DNA from: Paludibacterium purpuratum
GTDB taxonomy: Bacteria > Pseudomonadota > Gammaproteobacteria > Burkholderiales > Chromobacteriaceae
Reading direction: 5' to 3'
DNA length: 64,000 nucleotides
Assembly: GCF_004363805.1 (NCBI RefSeq)
Contig: NZ_SNZP01000003.1
Coordinates: 1 to 64,000, forward strand
Shown here: positions 1 to 8,379 of the stretch, piece after piece
Layout of the letters: every line of letters begins with the position of its first letter
How positions within the stretch are numbered: position 1 is the first letter of the stretch
The notes under the pieces: generated by a model
Told to the model about the DNA's origin: nothing
Databases searched by the model: none
Seen by the model: only the letters and a program-made list of their open reading frames with translations
Made by a program: the position numbers and the translations under genes

Positions 1-95
1 ACGTGTTCGAGTCGCCGATGTCGCTGGTGTTCGAGCAAGCGGAAAACCGCATGCACACCATCAAGTCCATCCTGGTCTCCACGCTGGGCGACTAA
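1..95 (+). CDS. C-terminal end of an unidentified protein (partial)
   Basis: A reading frame is open from the window edge and ends in TAA at 93-95. It encodes about 30 residues, starting [19 protein letters not shown] and ending STLGD. I do not recognise the family from this tail. It is followed after 20 bases by a strong intrinsic terminator, which supports this being the true end of a plus-strand gene. The start lies outside the window. Confidence 0.6.
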   Translation, partial: VFESPMSLVFEQAENRMHTIKSILVSTLGD

Positions 96-114
96 GCGTA
101 GTCGGGTAAAATAC

Positions 115-151
115 AGCCCCTCGGCCGCAAGGCCGGGGGGCTTTGTCTTTT
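115..151 (+). terminator. Rho-independent terminator
   Basis: A 12-bp stem (115-126 with 131-142, one G-U pair) closes a GCAA tetraloop and is followed by TTGTCTTTT. It ends the partial plus-strand gene at the window start and sits just beyond the stop of the convergent patatin-like gene. Confidence 0.85.
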
Positions 152-169
152 ATGGCCGCGGCGGCGCGG

Positions 170-1228
170 CTATAGGCCCAATGCCGCCGCGTTTTGGTCG
201 CAGAACAGGTGGCCCGCTTCGTAGCCGATGTCGTAGAGTCGCGCCAAGTTACTGTGCGACCAGGCCAGCTCCTGGGCGAAGTCCGCCGTGCTCAACAAGG
301 ACTCGTAGTTGACCCGCAATACCTCGCTACGCTTTTTCCCCGTGTCCGGGTCGATGTTGTGCAATGCCTCGAATAGTTTCAGGTCGTCGCGAGCCAGCTC
401 GACCAGCGGGGTGATGATCGACTGTACCCAGGCATCGTAGAGGTCGGTCGGCGGATGCATGATGCGTTCGCAGCCCAGGACGTCGAACACCACGATGCTG
501 TCGATCGGCGCGCGGTGGTGCTGGTATAGGCTTTTGAAGTTCAGCGTGTCGATGGCGGCGCCTTCGATGTAATAGTCGCCGTCAAGCAGATAGGGTGGGT
601 AGATAAAGGGGAAGGACAGTGCGGCGAGGAACTGGTCTTTGCCGATCTGCGTTTTGTCCCAACAATCCATGCGATGCTTGGTCAGATTGTAAGCGTTCAA
701 ATAGAACTGCGAGTCGCTCGTGGCCAGGGCATCGAAGTCGACGATGTGGTCGATGAACGGGACGTGGGCGCACAGGCCGGTGCTCTTGGCGCTGAGGTCG
801 CTTGGGCACAGGGTGGCCAGGATCAACTGGGCCCAGTCATTGAGAAAACGCCCGCCCGCACCATCGTCCTGTTGCCGTTGCAGTGCGGCCACCAATGGAT
901 TGGCGGCGACCAGTTGGCGCCAGAAATCGGCTAACGGTCCCGGTTTGTTGAAGACCTTGTAATTGACTGGAAACCGATCGTAGATGGCGTCATCCACGCC
1001 CATATCGATCAGGGCGCGCAGCGAGGCGCGCGGATCGCCGGATTTGGGGGCGCTGTAGAGCAGGCCGATCAGGGCGCCGGCACCGGCGGTGGAGATGACG
1101 TCGAAGTGGACTTTACGGTCGATGAAGGCTTCCAGCGAGCCTGCCATCAGTGTGGCATTGGGTGCGCCGCCCCCCAGAACCAGGGCAACGGATTTCGTGT
1201 CGGCGGCGGCTTTGCGCGGCGTGGCCAT
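170..1228 (-). CDS. Patatin-like protein lacking the catalytic Ser/Asp dyad
   Basis: This is a 352-residue protein with a patatin/phospholipase fold at its N-terminus. The glycine-rich oxyanion loop is present as GGGAPN (residues 19-24). The nucleophile elbow, normally GxSxG, reads STAGAG (46-51), placing glycine where the catalytic serine should be. The second catalytic motif, normally DG[GA], appears to read EGA (about 222-224). Patatins hydrolyse acyl esters with a Ser-Asp dyad, so this copy is probably not a normal lipase and may be a pseudoenzyme. The ATG at 1228 was chosen because AAGGAG lies 6 bases upstream; a longer frame to 1294 has no such site. There is no signal peptide or membrane segment. 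The family call is firm; loss of activity is inference. Confidence 0.8.
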   Translation of the reverse strand: MATPRKAAADTKSVALVLGGGAPNATLMAGSLEAFIDRKVHFDVISTAGAGALIGLLYSAPKSGDPRASLRALIDMGVDDAIYDRFPVNYKVFNKPGPLADFWRQLVAANPLVAALQRQQDDGAGGRFLNDWAQLILATLCPSDLSAKSTGLCAHVPFIDHIVDFDALATSDSQFYLNAYNLTKHRMDCWDKTQIGKDQFLAALSFPFIYPPYLLDGDYYIEGAAIDTLNFKSLYQHHRAPIDSIVVFDVLGCERIMHPPTDLYDAWVQSIITPLVELARDDLKLFEALHNIDPDTGKKRSEVLRVNYESLLSTADFAQELAWSHSNLARLYDIGYEAGHLFCDQNAAALGL

Positions 1229-1350
1229 GACGCGGCTCCTTGTGGTGGGATTCACGTCGTAATGTAGCAGGAATGGTTGAAAGCACAATGTCATTTGTGC
1301 GGTTGCAGCATCGGGTGGAGCGGGGAGAGCGGTTTCTCTCCCGCGTCAGC

Positions 1351-1908
1351 TTACAGACCTTCGAATTCGCACACGGTAAAGAGCGGCAAGCCTTCGTTGC
1401 GAACCAGCTTGCTGCCGCCCAGTTCGGGCAAGTCGATGATCGCCGCGGCTTCCAGTACCTCGGCGCCTAATTTCTTCAGCAGCTTGTAGCCGGCGATCAT
1501 GGTGCCGCCGGTGGCCACCAGGTCATCGATCAGCACCACGCGGTCGCCTTGCTTGCAGGCATCGGTATGCATTTCGACCGAGGCGTTGCCGTATTCCAGC
1601 ACGTACTCTTCGGCGACCGTGGTGAAGGGCAGCTTGCCCTTTTTGCGGATCGGCACGAAGCCGACATTGAGTTCGTAAGCCAACACCGAGCCGATGATGA
1701 AGCCGCGGGCGTCCAGGCCGGCGATCAAGTCGACCTGCTCGGACATGTAGCGGTGCACGAACAGATCGATCAGAACGCGGAACGACTTGGGGTTTTGCAG
1801 CAGCGGCGTGATGTCGCGAAACATCACGCCCTCGTGCGGCCAGTCGGGAACGGTACGGATCCAGCCCTTGAGGTAGCTGGCGTAATCCAGGTTGCTTAGA
1901 TTTTCCAT
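1351..1908 (-). CDS. apt: Adenine phosphoribosyltransferase
   Basis: Apt salvages adenine, making AMP from adenine and PRPP in the cytosol. The 185-residue length is typical for the family. The PRPP-binding motif is clear as [13 protein letters not shown] in the second half, and FRDITPLL near the N-terminus is characteristic of Apt. The start at 1908 (MENLSNLDY) was chosen by homology, because the longer upstream frame lies inside the permease gene. Its ATG follows the purine permease stop by 17 bases, so the two are probably co-transcribed, linking base uptake to salvage. A GC-rich imperfect inverted repeat just past the stop (about 1319-1345) lacks a U-tract. Confidence 0.95.
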   Translation of the reverse strand: MENLSNLDYASYLKGWIRTVPDWPHEGVMFRDITPLLQNPKSFRVLIDLFVHRYMSEQVDLIAGLDARGFIIGSVLAYELNVGFVPIRKKGKLPFTTVAEEYVLEYGNASVEMHTDACKQGDRVVLIDDLVATGGTMIAGYKLLKKLGAEVLEAAAIIDLPELGGSKLVRNEGLPLFTVCEFEGL

Positions 1909-1925
1909 ACCGCTATTGTACTCAA

Positions 1926-3221
1926 TCAGAACATGGCCAGCTTGAAAATCCACAATGCGGCGATGACCACTACCGCCGGCTTGAGGTCGCGGAAACGACC
2001 GGCCAGAATCTTGATCACGGCATAGCTGATGAAGCCGAAAGCGATGCCGTCGGCGATCGAGAAGGTGAACGGCATGGCCAGTGCGGTCATGACGGCCGGC
2101 GCGGACTCGGTCAGGTCGTGCCACTCGATTTCAGCCAGGCCGCGCGCCATCAATACGGCGACATAGCACAGGGCCGGCGCGGTGGCATAGGCCGGTACGG
2201 TCTTGGCCAGCGGCGACAGCCACAGGCAGGCCAGGAACAGGATGGCGACCACGGTGGCGGTCAGGCCGGTACGGCCGCCGACGGCGGTGCCGGCCGCGGA
2301 TTCGATGTAGGCGGTGGTGGACGAGGTGCCCATCACGGCGCCGACGGTGATGGCGATCGAGTCGGCCAACAGCGCGCGCTTCAGGCGCGGCAGTTTGCCG
2401 TTCGCGTCGAGCAGGCCGGCGCGGTGCGATACGCCGATCAAAGTGCCGGTGGTGTCGAACAGATCGACGAAGAAGAACACGAAGACCACGCCGAGCAGAC
2501 CGATGCTGGCCGCGCCGTGCAGATCCATCTTCATCCAGGTGGGCGATATGCTCGGAACCGGTGCGACGATGCCCTGGAACTTCGACAGGCCGAGCAGGAT
2601 CGACAGGACGGTCACCACCAGAATGCCGATGATGATCGAGCCGTGCACGCGGCGGTATTCCAGCGCGACGATCAGGAAGAAGCCGAAGATGGCCAAGAGG
2701 GTGGTTGGGTTGTGTAAGTCGCCCAGGGTCAGGTAGGTGACCGGGTGCGAGGTGACGACACCGGCGTTCTTCAAGGCGATGATGGCCAGGAACATGCCGA
2801 CGCCTGCGGAGATGGCGAATTTCAGCGATTGCGGAATGGCGTTGACGATGGCCTCACGCACTTTCAGCAGGCTGACGGCCAGGAACACCAGGCCGGAAAT
2901 GAACACGGCACCCAGCGCGACCTGCCAGGGCACGCCCATGCCCTTGACCACGGTGAAGGTGAAGTAGGCGTTCAAGCCCATGCCCGGCGCCAAGGCCATC
3001 GGGTAGTTGGCGACCAGGCCCATGATGGCGGTGCCCAGCGCGGCGGCCAGACAGGTGGCGACGAAGACGGCGTTCAGATCCATGCCGGTGGACGACAGGA
3101 TCAGCGGGTTGACCAGGACGATGTAGGCCATGGTCAGGAATGTGGTGAAACCGGCCAGCACTTCTGTCTTGACAGTCGTATGGTGTTCTTTCAGCTTGAA
3201 AAAACTTTCCAGTAGCTGCAT
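1926..3221 (-). CDS. NCS2-family purine permease (AdeP/GhxP type)
   Basis: This 431-residue inner-membrane protein has about 12-14 hydrophobic segments and belongs to the NCS2 (AzgA-like) nucleobase:proton symporters. The region [19 protein letters not shown], followed by the [13 protein letters not shown] motif, is typical of the adenine and guanine/hypoxanthine subgroup. Pairing with apt suggests adenine or hypoxanthine as substrate, but this is inference. The ATG at 3221 has GGGAG 9 bases upstream; the longer frame to 3251 has none. It is divergent from gmk, with 167 bases between the two starts. No purine riboswitch was seen in that gap. Confidence 0.88.
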   Translation of the reverse strand: MQLLESFFKLKEHHTTVKTEVLAGFTTFLTMAYIVLVNPLILSSTGMDLNAVFVATCLAAALGTAIMGLVANYPMALAPGMGLNAYFTFTVVKGMGVPWQVALGAVFISGLVFLAVSLLKVREAIVNAIPQSLKFAISAGVGMFLAIIALKNAGVVTSHPVTYLTLGDLHNPTTLLAIFGFFLIVALEYRRVHGSIIIGILVVTVLSILLGLSKFQGIVAPVPSISPTWMKMDLHGAASIGLLGVVFVFFFVDLFDTTGTLIGVSHRAGLLDANGKLPRLKRALLADSIAITVGAVMGTSSTTAYIESAAGTAVGGRTGLTATVVAILFLACLWLSPLAKTVPAYATAPALCYVAVLMARGLAEIEWHDLTESAPAVMTALAMPFTFSIADGIAFGFISYAVIKILAGRFRDLKPAVVVIAALWIFKLAMF

Positions 3222-3325
3222 TGTTCTTCGCTCCCTCAGCAACTCATGCATTGCAACAAAACCGGGGATTCTAATCGCTAAGTCAGTGATTTTCCTAAAT
3301 TTTGACGTGAAAATAGTTGGCCGGA

Positions 3326-3354
3326 TTCCATGGGGCTCCGGTTTGTGGTATCCT
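3326..3354 (+). promoter_or_regulatory. Candidate promoter for gmk
   Basis: TATCCT (3349-3354) is preceded by TGG, giving an extended -10 element. A weak -35 (TTCCAT) lies 17 bases further upstream. It is 35 bases before the gmk ATG and the only reasonable sigma-70 match in the plus direction. Confidence 0.35.
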
Positions 3355-3388
3355 GAAAAATTATATTTTTACGGGTTTTCGGCGCATC

Positions 3389-4015
3389 ATGACACAGGCA
3401 AGCGGCACGATCTTCATCGTCGTAGCGCCTTCCGGGGCGGGTAAGACTTCGCTGGTGGCAGCCTTGCTGGAAGCCGAGCCGACGGTCGGCCTGTCGGTGT
3501 CCTATACCACGCGCAAACCGCGCGAGGGCGAGATCGACGGCAAGCATTATCACTTCATCTCGCACGCCGAGTTCGAATCCATGATCAGCCGCGGCGATTT
3601 CCTCGAGTACGCCGAGGTGTACGGCAACTATTACGGCACCAGTCGCGGTTGGATCCGATCGCAGCTGGCCGAGGGGCACGACATCTTGCTGGAAATCGAT
3701 TGGCAAGGTGCGCGCCAGGTGCGCCAAGCCTTTCCCGAGGCGGTGGGCATTTTTATCGTGCCGCCGTCGATCGAGGAGCTGGAACGTCGGCTGCGCGGCC
3801 GCGCCACCGATACGCCCGAAGTGATCGCGCGCCGGTTGGCTTCGGCGCGCCAGGAAGTCGACATGATTCCCGAGTATGACTACATGGTGGTCAACGAGCA
3901 GTTCGAGCGCGCGCGCTTCGACCTGATCAGCATCGTGCGCGCACAACGGTTGCGCACCGAAGTGCAACGCGTTCGATTCGCCGACAAGCTGGCGCATATG
4001 GGCAGCCAACGCTGA
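3389..4015 (+). CDS. gmk: Guanylate kinase
   Basis: Gmk phosphorylates GMP to GDP using ATP and is essential for the GTP, dGTP and (p)ppGpp supply. The 208-residue protein carries the P-loop APSGAGKTSL near the N-terminus (about 13-22), the GMP-binding region SVSYTTRKPREGEIDG, and the conserved EYAEVYGNYYGTS. The ATG at 3389 was chosen by homology (MTQASGTIFIVVAPSG); the open frame extends 24 codons further upstream without support. It is followed by rpoZ and spoT in the order common to proteobacteria, which places GTP synthesis next to the alarmone enzyme. Confidence 0.97.
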   Translation: MTQASGTIFIVVAPSGAGKTSLVAALLEAEPTVGLSVSYTTRKPREGEIDGKHYHFISHAEFESMISRGDFLEYAEVYGNYYGTSRGWIRSQLAEGHDILLEIDWQGARQVRQAFPEAVGIFIVPPSIEELERRLRGRATDTPEVIARRLASARQEVDMIPEYDYMVVNEQFERARFDLISIVRAQRLRTEVQRVRFADKLAHMGSQR

Positions 4016-4019
4016 ACGA

Positions 4020-4048
4020 TTGGTTTGCCGGCGGATTTTCGTTATAGT
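4020..4048 (+). promoter_or_regulatory. Sigma-70 promoter for rpoZ-spoT
   Basis: TTGGTT (4020-4025) and TATAGT (4043-4048) are separated by 17 bases. It lies immediately after the gmk stop and 31 bases before the rpoZ ATG, so rpoZ and spoT can be expressed independently of gmk. Confidence 0.65.
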
Positions 4049-4079
4049 TTTCCCTTAATCTCTACCTGAAAGAACCGAC

Positions 4080-4286
4080 ATGGCCCGCATTACCGTAGAT
4101 GACTGCCTGGATCGTATTACCAATCGCTTCGACCTGACGCTGGCCGCCGCTTATCGTGCCCGCCAAGTCGCCTCCGGTGCCGCCGCCTTCGTGGAAGCCG
4201 GCCGCCATAAACCGACTGTCGTCGCCCTGCGTGAAATCGCCGCCGGCCATGTCGGCAAGGAACTCCTGACCCGTAGTCGTAGCTAA
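4080..4286 (+). CDS. rpoZ: RNA polymerase omega subunit
   Basis: Omega is a small subunit that helps assemble and stabilise RNA polymerase around beta-prime and contributes to a ppGpp site in proteobacteria. The 68-residue product begins [19 protein letters not shown], the canonical start of this family, and contains [13 protein letters not shown]. It lies between gmk and spoT. The gap to spoT is only 22 bases, consistent with a shared message. Confidence 0.97.
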   Translation: MARITVDDCLDRITNRFDLTLAAAYRARQVASGAAAFVEAGRHKPTVVALREIAAGHVGKELLTRSRS

Positions 4287-4308
4287 GCCGATCCGGTAGC
4301 ACGCCGCC

Positions 4309-6465
4309 ATGAATGCCGACGCAGTTTCGCCAATCGATTATCAGGCCGTCATCGATCGCGACGCCGAGGCATTTTTCGCAGCCGCGGCGCGCTATCTCAA
4401 GCCCGATGATGTCAAGCTGCTGCAGCAGGCATTCGCGTTAAGCCGGGAGGCGCACGAAGGGCAGACCCGTAAGAGCGGCGAACCCTATATCACGCACCCG
4501 TTGGCGGTGGCGACCATGCTCACCGACTGGCGCGTCGATGCCCAAGGGCTGGCCGCGGCGTTGCTGCATGACGTGCTGGAAGATACCGGCGTCACCAAGC
4601 CCGCCCTGAACGAAAAATTCGGCCGCACCATCGCCGATCTTGTCGACGGCCTATCCAAGCTCGAACGTCTCGAATACCAGACGCGCGAAACCGCCCAGGC
4701 GGAAAATTTCCGCAAGATGGTGCTGGCGATGGCGCGCGACATCCGCGTGATCATCGTTAAGCTGGCCGACCGGCTGCACAATATGCGCACGCTGGATTCG
4801 ATGCGCGAAGACAAGCGCAAGCGTATCGCGCTGGAAACCCTGGAGATCTACGCGCCGGTCGCCAATCGTATCGGCCTGAACCGCGTCTATCGCGAATTGC
4901 AGGATCTGGCGTTCAAGCACCTGCACTATCATCGTTACAACGTGCTTAACAAGGCTGTGCGCGCGGCGCGCGGCAACCGTCGCGAGGTGGTCAACAAGAT
5001 CTTGCAGGCTGTGAGCCAGAAGTTGGTCAGCTGCAATATCGAGGCGGTGATCAAAGGGCGCGAGAAAAACCTCTACAGTATCTACAAGAAGATGCAGGAA
5101 AAGCACCTGTCGTTTTCCGAGGTGCTGGATATCTACGGCTTCCGCGTTGTCGTCAACGACATCCCCAGTTGCTATTTGGCACTTGGGGCGCTGCACAGCC
5201 TGTACAAGCCGATTCCCGGCAAGTTCAAAGATTACATTGCCATTCCCAAGGGGAATGGCTACCAAAGTCTGCATACCACGCTGTTCGGGCCATACGGCAC
5301 GCCGGTGGAGATGCAGATCCGCACGCGCGACATGAATCGCGTGGCCGAGGCCGGCGTGGCCTCGCATTGGATGTACAAGAGCGGAGACGCTAGCCTGGAT
5401 ACCGCCCAGCAGCGCACGCACCAGTGGCTGCAGAGCATTCTCGACATTCAGGCCGAGAGCGATGATCCGGTTGAATTCTTCGAGCACATCAAGATCGATC
5501 TGTTTCCGGACGAGGCCTACGTCTTCACGCCAAAAGGCAAGATCCTGGTTTTGCCGCAGGGCTCGACGCCGGTCGACTTCGCCTATGCCGTGCACACCGA
5601 CGTCGGTCACCGCTGCATCGCGGCGCGAGTCAATCATGCGCTGGTGCCGTTGCGTACCGTGCTGCGCAACGGCGATACCGTCGAAATCATTACGTCGACC
5701 CAGGCCAAGCCCAATCCATCATGGCTGAGCTTCGTGCAAAGCGGTCGCGCGCGTTCGTGCATCCGCAGTTATCTGAAGAGTATGCAACGCAGCGAAGCCG
5801 TCCAATTGGGCGAAAAGATGTTGCGTCAGGCGGTGGGGGCGCTGGCGGCCTCGCCGCTGCAAATCGACGACGCTTTGCGTGAGGCTTACCTGCGCGAGCA
5901 TGGCGACAAGCTCGACAGCTTCCAGGATCTGCTGGTGGAAATCGGGGTGGGCAAGCTGTTGCCGGTGGTGGCGGCGCGTCGTCTGATCGAGCTGGCCGGC
6001 CAGCGATTGGGCGAGGATCTGCACCTGGCGCCGGTCGCCATTCGCGGCAACGAGGGTGGTTCGGTACAGTTGTCCGCCTGCTGCAACCCGATTCCGGGCG
6101 ACGATATCGTCGGCGTCATCACCAAGGGGCAGGGCTTGGTCATCCACCGTTCCACTTGCCCGAACGCCAAACGCGCCGATGCCGACAAATTGCTGGCCGT
6201 AACCTGGGATGCGCAGAAGGATCGAATGTTCGGCGCCACCATCAGCGTGTTGGCGCGCAAAGAGCGCGGCGCGCTGGCTGAAATCGCCACCGCCATTTCG
6301 CTGGCCTCGGCCAATATCGAGGGTGTCGACACCTTGGATACCCATATGGGCGACGATTTCCTGCATATCCACTTCCGCGTGCAGGTCGAAGGCCTGAACC
6401 ATCTCGATCGGGTGCTGGCCGAAATCAGTCAGGTGGACTTCGTGCAGCGCGCCGAGAGGAAATGA
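4309..6465 (+). CDS. spoT: Bifunctional (p)ppGpp synthetase/hydrolase (SpoT/Rel)
   Basis: This 718-residue enzyme controls the stringent response by making and breaking (p)ppGpp. The order of domains is as expected: an N-terminal HD hydrolase domain with HDVLEDT at about residue 87, a RelA/SpoT synthetase domain with DIYGFRVVV at about 272 and GYQSLHTT at about 317, a TGS domain starting near [11 protein letters not shown] (about 401), and a C-terminal ACT domain from about 640. The intact HD motif supports hydrolase activity, as expected for SpoT/Rel rather than RelA. It overlaps thiS by 4 bases (ATGA). Confidence 0.96.
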   Translation: MNADAVSPIDYQAVIDRDAEAFFAAAARYLKPDDVKLLQQAFALSREAHEGQTRKSGEPYITHPLAVATMLTDWRVDAQGLAAALLHDVLEDTGVTKPALNEKFGRTIADLVDGLSKLERLEYQTRETAQAENFRKMVLAMARDIRVIIVKLADRLHNMRTLDSMREDKRKRIALETLEIYAPVANRIGLNRVYRELQDLAFKHLHYHRYNVLNKAVRAARGNRREVVNKILQAVSQKLVSCNIEAVIKGREKNLYSIYKKMQEKHLSFSEVLDIYGFRVVVNDIPSCYLALGALHSLYKPIPGKFKDYIAIPKGNGYQSLHTTLFGPYGTPVEMQIRTRDMNRVAEAGVASHWMYKSGDASLDTAQQRTHQWLQSILDIQAESDDPVEFFEHIKIDLFPDEAYVFTPKGKILVLPQGSTPVDFAYAVHTDVGHRCIAARVNHALVPLRTVLRNGDTVEIITSTQAKPNPSWLSFVQSGRARSCIRSYLKSMQRSEAVQLGEKMLRQAVGALAASPLQIDDALREAYLREHGDKLDSFQDLLVEIGVGKLLPVVAARRLIELAGQRLGEDLHLAPVAIRGNEGGSVQLSACCNPIPGDDIVGVITKGQGLVIHRSTCPNAKRADADKLLAVTWDAQKDRMFGATISVLARKERGALAEIATAISLASANIEGVDTLDTHMGDDFLHIHFRVQVEGLNHLDRVLAEISQVDFVQRAERK

Positions 6466-6674
6466 ATTCCATGCTCCAGTTGATGATCAATGGCGAAGCC
6501 AAGCGCTTCGAGAGCGTCGCTACCGTCGCCGAGCTGATTCAGGCGTTATCGCTGGGCGACAAGCGTGTGGCTGTGGAGCGAAACGGCGAAATCGTACCGA
6601 AGAGTCGGCATCGCGAAACGCTTTTGGTCGACCACGATGTGCTGGAAATCGTGGTGGCGGTTGGTGGTGGTTGA
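6462..6674 (+). CDS. thiS: Sulfur carrier protein ThiS
   Basis: ThiS carries sulfur as a C-terminal thiocarboxylate for building the thiazole ring of thiamine. The 70-residue ubiquitin-fold protein ends in VGGG, the Gly-Gly tail that is adenylated by ThiF. The ATG at 6462 overlaps the spoT stop, but its purine-rich site is very close. A second in-frame ATG at 6471 (MLQLMING) matches the usual ThiS N-terminus and has GAGAGGA at a better distance, so the true start may be 6471. thiG follows 17 bases later. Confidence 0.93.
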   Translation: MNSMLQLMINGEAKRFESVATVAELIQALSLGDKRVAVERNGEIVPKSRHRETLLVDHDVLEIVVAVGGG

Positions 6675-6691
6675 TTTAGGGAGACGAGCTA

Positions 6692-7492
6692 GTGTTGCAA
6701 AATGACCAATTGGTGATCGCGGGGAAAAGCTATGCTTCCCGTCTGTTGGTAGGCACCGGGAAATACCGTGATTTCCAGCAAACCGCGGACGCGTTGGACG
6801 CTTCCGGTTGCGAAATCGTCACGGTCGCCATTCGCCGCGTCAATCTCGGTCAGAATGCTAACGAGCCGAATTTGCTCGACTTTTTACCTAAAAACCGGTA
6901 TACATTGCTGCCCAATACGGCGGGCTGCTATAGCGCGGACGATGCGGTGCGTACTTTGCGCCTGGCGCGAGAGCTGCTCGACGATCATCGGTTGGTCAAG
7001 CTGGAAGTCCTGGGTGACGCTGCCTCGCTGTACCCCAATGTGCGTGAAACGCTGAAGGCTGCCGAAACGCTGGTGAACGAAGGTTTCGACGTGATGGTGT
7101 ATACCTCCGACGATCCCATCGTGGCCCGCGAACTGGAGGCCATCGGTTGTTGTGCCATCATGCCGCTGGCTAGCTTGATCGGTTCCGGAATGGGGATTGT
7201 CAACCCATGGAATCTAGGGTTGATTATCGAATCGGTTAACGTACCGGTGCTGGTGGATGCCGGCGTCGGTACCGCGTCGGACGCGGCCATAGCCATGGAG
7301 CTTGGCTGCGACGGCGCACTGATGAATACCGCGATCGCTGCAGCAGACGATCCGGTGCTCATGGCCTATGCCATGAAACAGGCTGTTGAGGCTGGCCGCG
7401 CTGCCTATAAGGCGGGGCGGATGCCTAAACGTTTTTATAGTGCAACACCAAGTTCGCCGAGTCTGGGGGTGATTTCGACCCGCAAGGCATGA
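6692..7492 (+). CDS. thiG: Thiazole synthase ThiG
   Basis: ThiG condenses 1-deoxy-D-xylulose 5-phosphate, dehydroglycine and ThiS-thiocarboxylate to form the thiamine thiazole phosphate. The 266-residue TIM-barrel protein has LLVGTGKY near the N-terminus, the VKLEVLGD segment with the Schiff-base lysine (about residue 102), and the phosphate-binding GVGTASDA. The start is GTG at 6692 with AGGGAGA about 9 bases upstream. The stop is followed by the rpsU leader. No TPP riboswitch was seen upstream of thiS, because the genes are coupled to spoT. Confidence 0.97.
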   Translation: MLQNDQLVIAGKSYASRLLVGTGKYRDFQQTADALDASGCEIVTVAIRRVNLGQNANEPNLLDFLPKNRYTLLPNTAGCYSADDAVRTLRLARELLDDHRLVKLEVLGDAASLYPNVRETLKAAETLVNEGFDVMVYTSDDPIVARELEAIGCCAIMPLASLIGSGMGIVNPWNLGLIIESVNVPVLVDAGVGTASDAAIAMELGCDGALMNTAIAAADDPVLMAYAMKQAVEAGRAAYKAGRMPKRFYSATPSSPSLGVISTRKA

Positions 7493-7522
7493 TGACGTCG
7501 CCTTGCACTGTCGTCGACGGGG

Positions 7523-7551
7523 TTTCATAAATCTCGTCAATTGGTTACAAT
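7523..7551 (+). promoter_or_regulatory. Candidate promoter for rpsU
   Basis: TACAAT (7546-7551) lies 17 bases after a weak -35 (TTTCAT, 7523-7528), 52 bases before the rpsU ATG. The region is locally AT-rich. The -35 is poor, so the exact promoter is uncertain. Confidence 0.4.
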
Positions 7552-7603
7552 ATTAGATTACATCGAGCATCGCGCTCTTTTCAGTTTTTAAGGATGATGG
7601 TTA

Positions 7604-7816
7604 ATGCCTCATATTCGTGTTAAAGAGAATGAGCCGTTTGAAGTAGCAATGCGTCGCTTCAAGCGTTCGGTTGAAAAGACTGGTCTGTTGACCGAACTGC
7701 GCGCCCGCGAGTTCTACGAAAAGCCGACCACCGAGCGCAAGCGCAAGCATGCTGCCGCCGTAAAGCGCCACTACAAGCGCATCCGCAGCCAGATGCTGCC
7801 GCCGAAGCTGTTCTAA
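7604..7816 (+). CDS. rpsU: 30S ribosomal protein S21
   Basis: S21 is a small, very basic protein of the 30S subunit that aids initiation. The 70-residue product starts [19 protein letters not shown], the standard S21 start, and ends with the arginine/lysine-rich [23 protein letters not shown] lies upstream of the ATG. It heads the macromolecular-synthesis series rpsU-yqeY-dnaG-rpoD found in many proteobacteria. A terminator follows 28 bases after the stop. Confidence 0.97.
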   Translation: MPHIRVKENEPFEVAMRRFKRSVEKTGLLTELRAREFYEKPTTERKRKHAAAVKRHYKRIRSQMLPPKLF

Positions 7817-7844
7817 GCGCTTCGCTGTTCGGCAGTCCCGCAGG

Positions 7845-7868
7845 ACCGCAGGTTTAACCTGCGGTTTT
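7845..7868 (+). terminator. Terminator after rpsU
   Basis: A 9-bp stem, ACCGCAGGT with ACCTGCGGT (7845-7853 and 7857-7865), is followed by a short T-run. It may act as a partial terminator or attenuator, since yqeY, dnaG and rpoD follow on the same strand. Confidence 0.7.
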
Positions 7869-7917
7869 GCCGTTTATACGATCGGTTTTTCGATCTCCCT
7901 CATTTGGACAAGCAAGC

Positions 7918-8364
7918 ATGAGTCTCAAAGCCCGTATCCAGGAAGATATGAAGGCCGCCATGAAGGCGCGGGAAACCGATCGTCTGGCGGCCATCCGCTT
8001 GTTGATGGCTGCGATGAAGCAGAAGGAAATCGACGAGCGCATCGAACTGGACGATGCCGGGGTGACTGCCGTGATCGATAAGATGATCAAGCAGCGCCGC
8101 GATTCGATCTCCCAGTACGAAATGGCCAAGCGCATGGACTTGGTGGATAAGGAGCGCTTCGAGCTGGATACCCTGTCCGCCTACCTGCCGCAGCAGCTTG
8201 ACGAGGCCGAGATCGATGCAATGATCGAAGCCGCCGTGCAGCAGTCCGGTGCGGCATCGATGCAGGATATGGGCAAGGTCATGGGGTTGTTGAAGCCGCA
8301 AATGGCCGGTCGCGCGGATATGGGCGCGGTCTCCGCCCGCATCAAGGCCCGGCTCGCTCGTTAA
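7918..8364 (+). CDS. GatB/YqeY domain protein
   Basis: This 148-residue cytosolic protein matches the stand-alone YqeY family, which resembles the tail domain of the GatB amidotransferase subunit. It begins MSLKARIQEDMKAAMKARE and has the long helical N-terminal half and the DMGKVMGLLKPQMAGRADM motif near the C-terminus. Its biochemical role is not established; it is often found between rpsU and dnaG, as here. The start at 7918 fits homology and family length; a longer frame to 7867 runs into the upstream hairpin. Confidence 0.93.
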   Translation: MSLKARIQEDMKAAMKARETDRLAAIRLLMAAMKQKEIDERIELDDAGVTAVIDKMIKQRRDSISQYEMAKRMDLVDKERFELDTLSAYLPQQLDEAEIDAMIEAAVQQSGAASMQDMGKVMGLLKPQMAGRADMGAVSARIKARLAR

Positions 8365-8379
8365 GCGCGAGTTGCCGCT

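Noticed and set aside
1908-2124. Long N-terminal extension of apt (257-residue frame)
   Set aside because: The extra 72 codons lie inside the permease gene and have no similarity to Apt; the ATG at 1908 gives the standard length.
7844-7917. Riboswitch or attenuator before yqeY
   Set aside because: The hairpin with T-run is adequately explained as the rpsU terminator, and no aptamer-like structure was seen.
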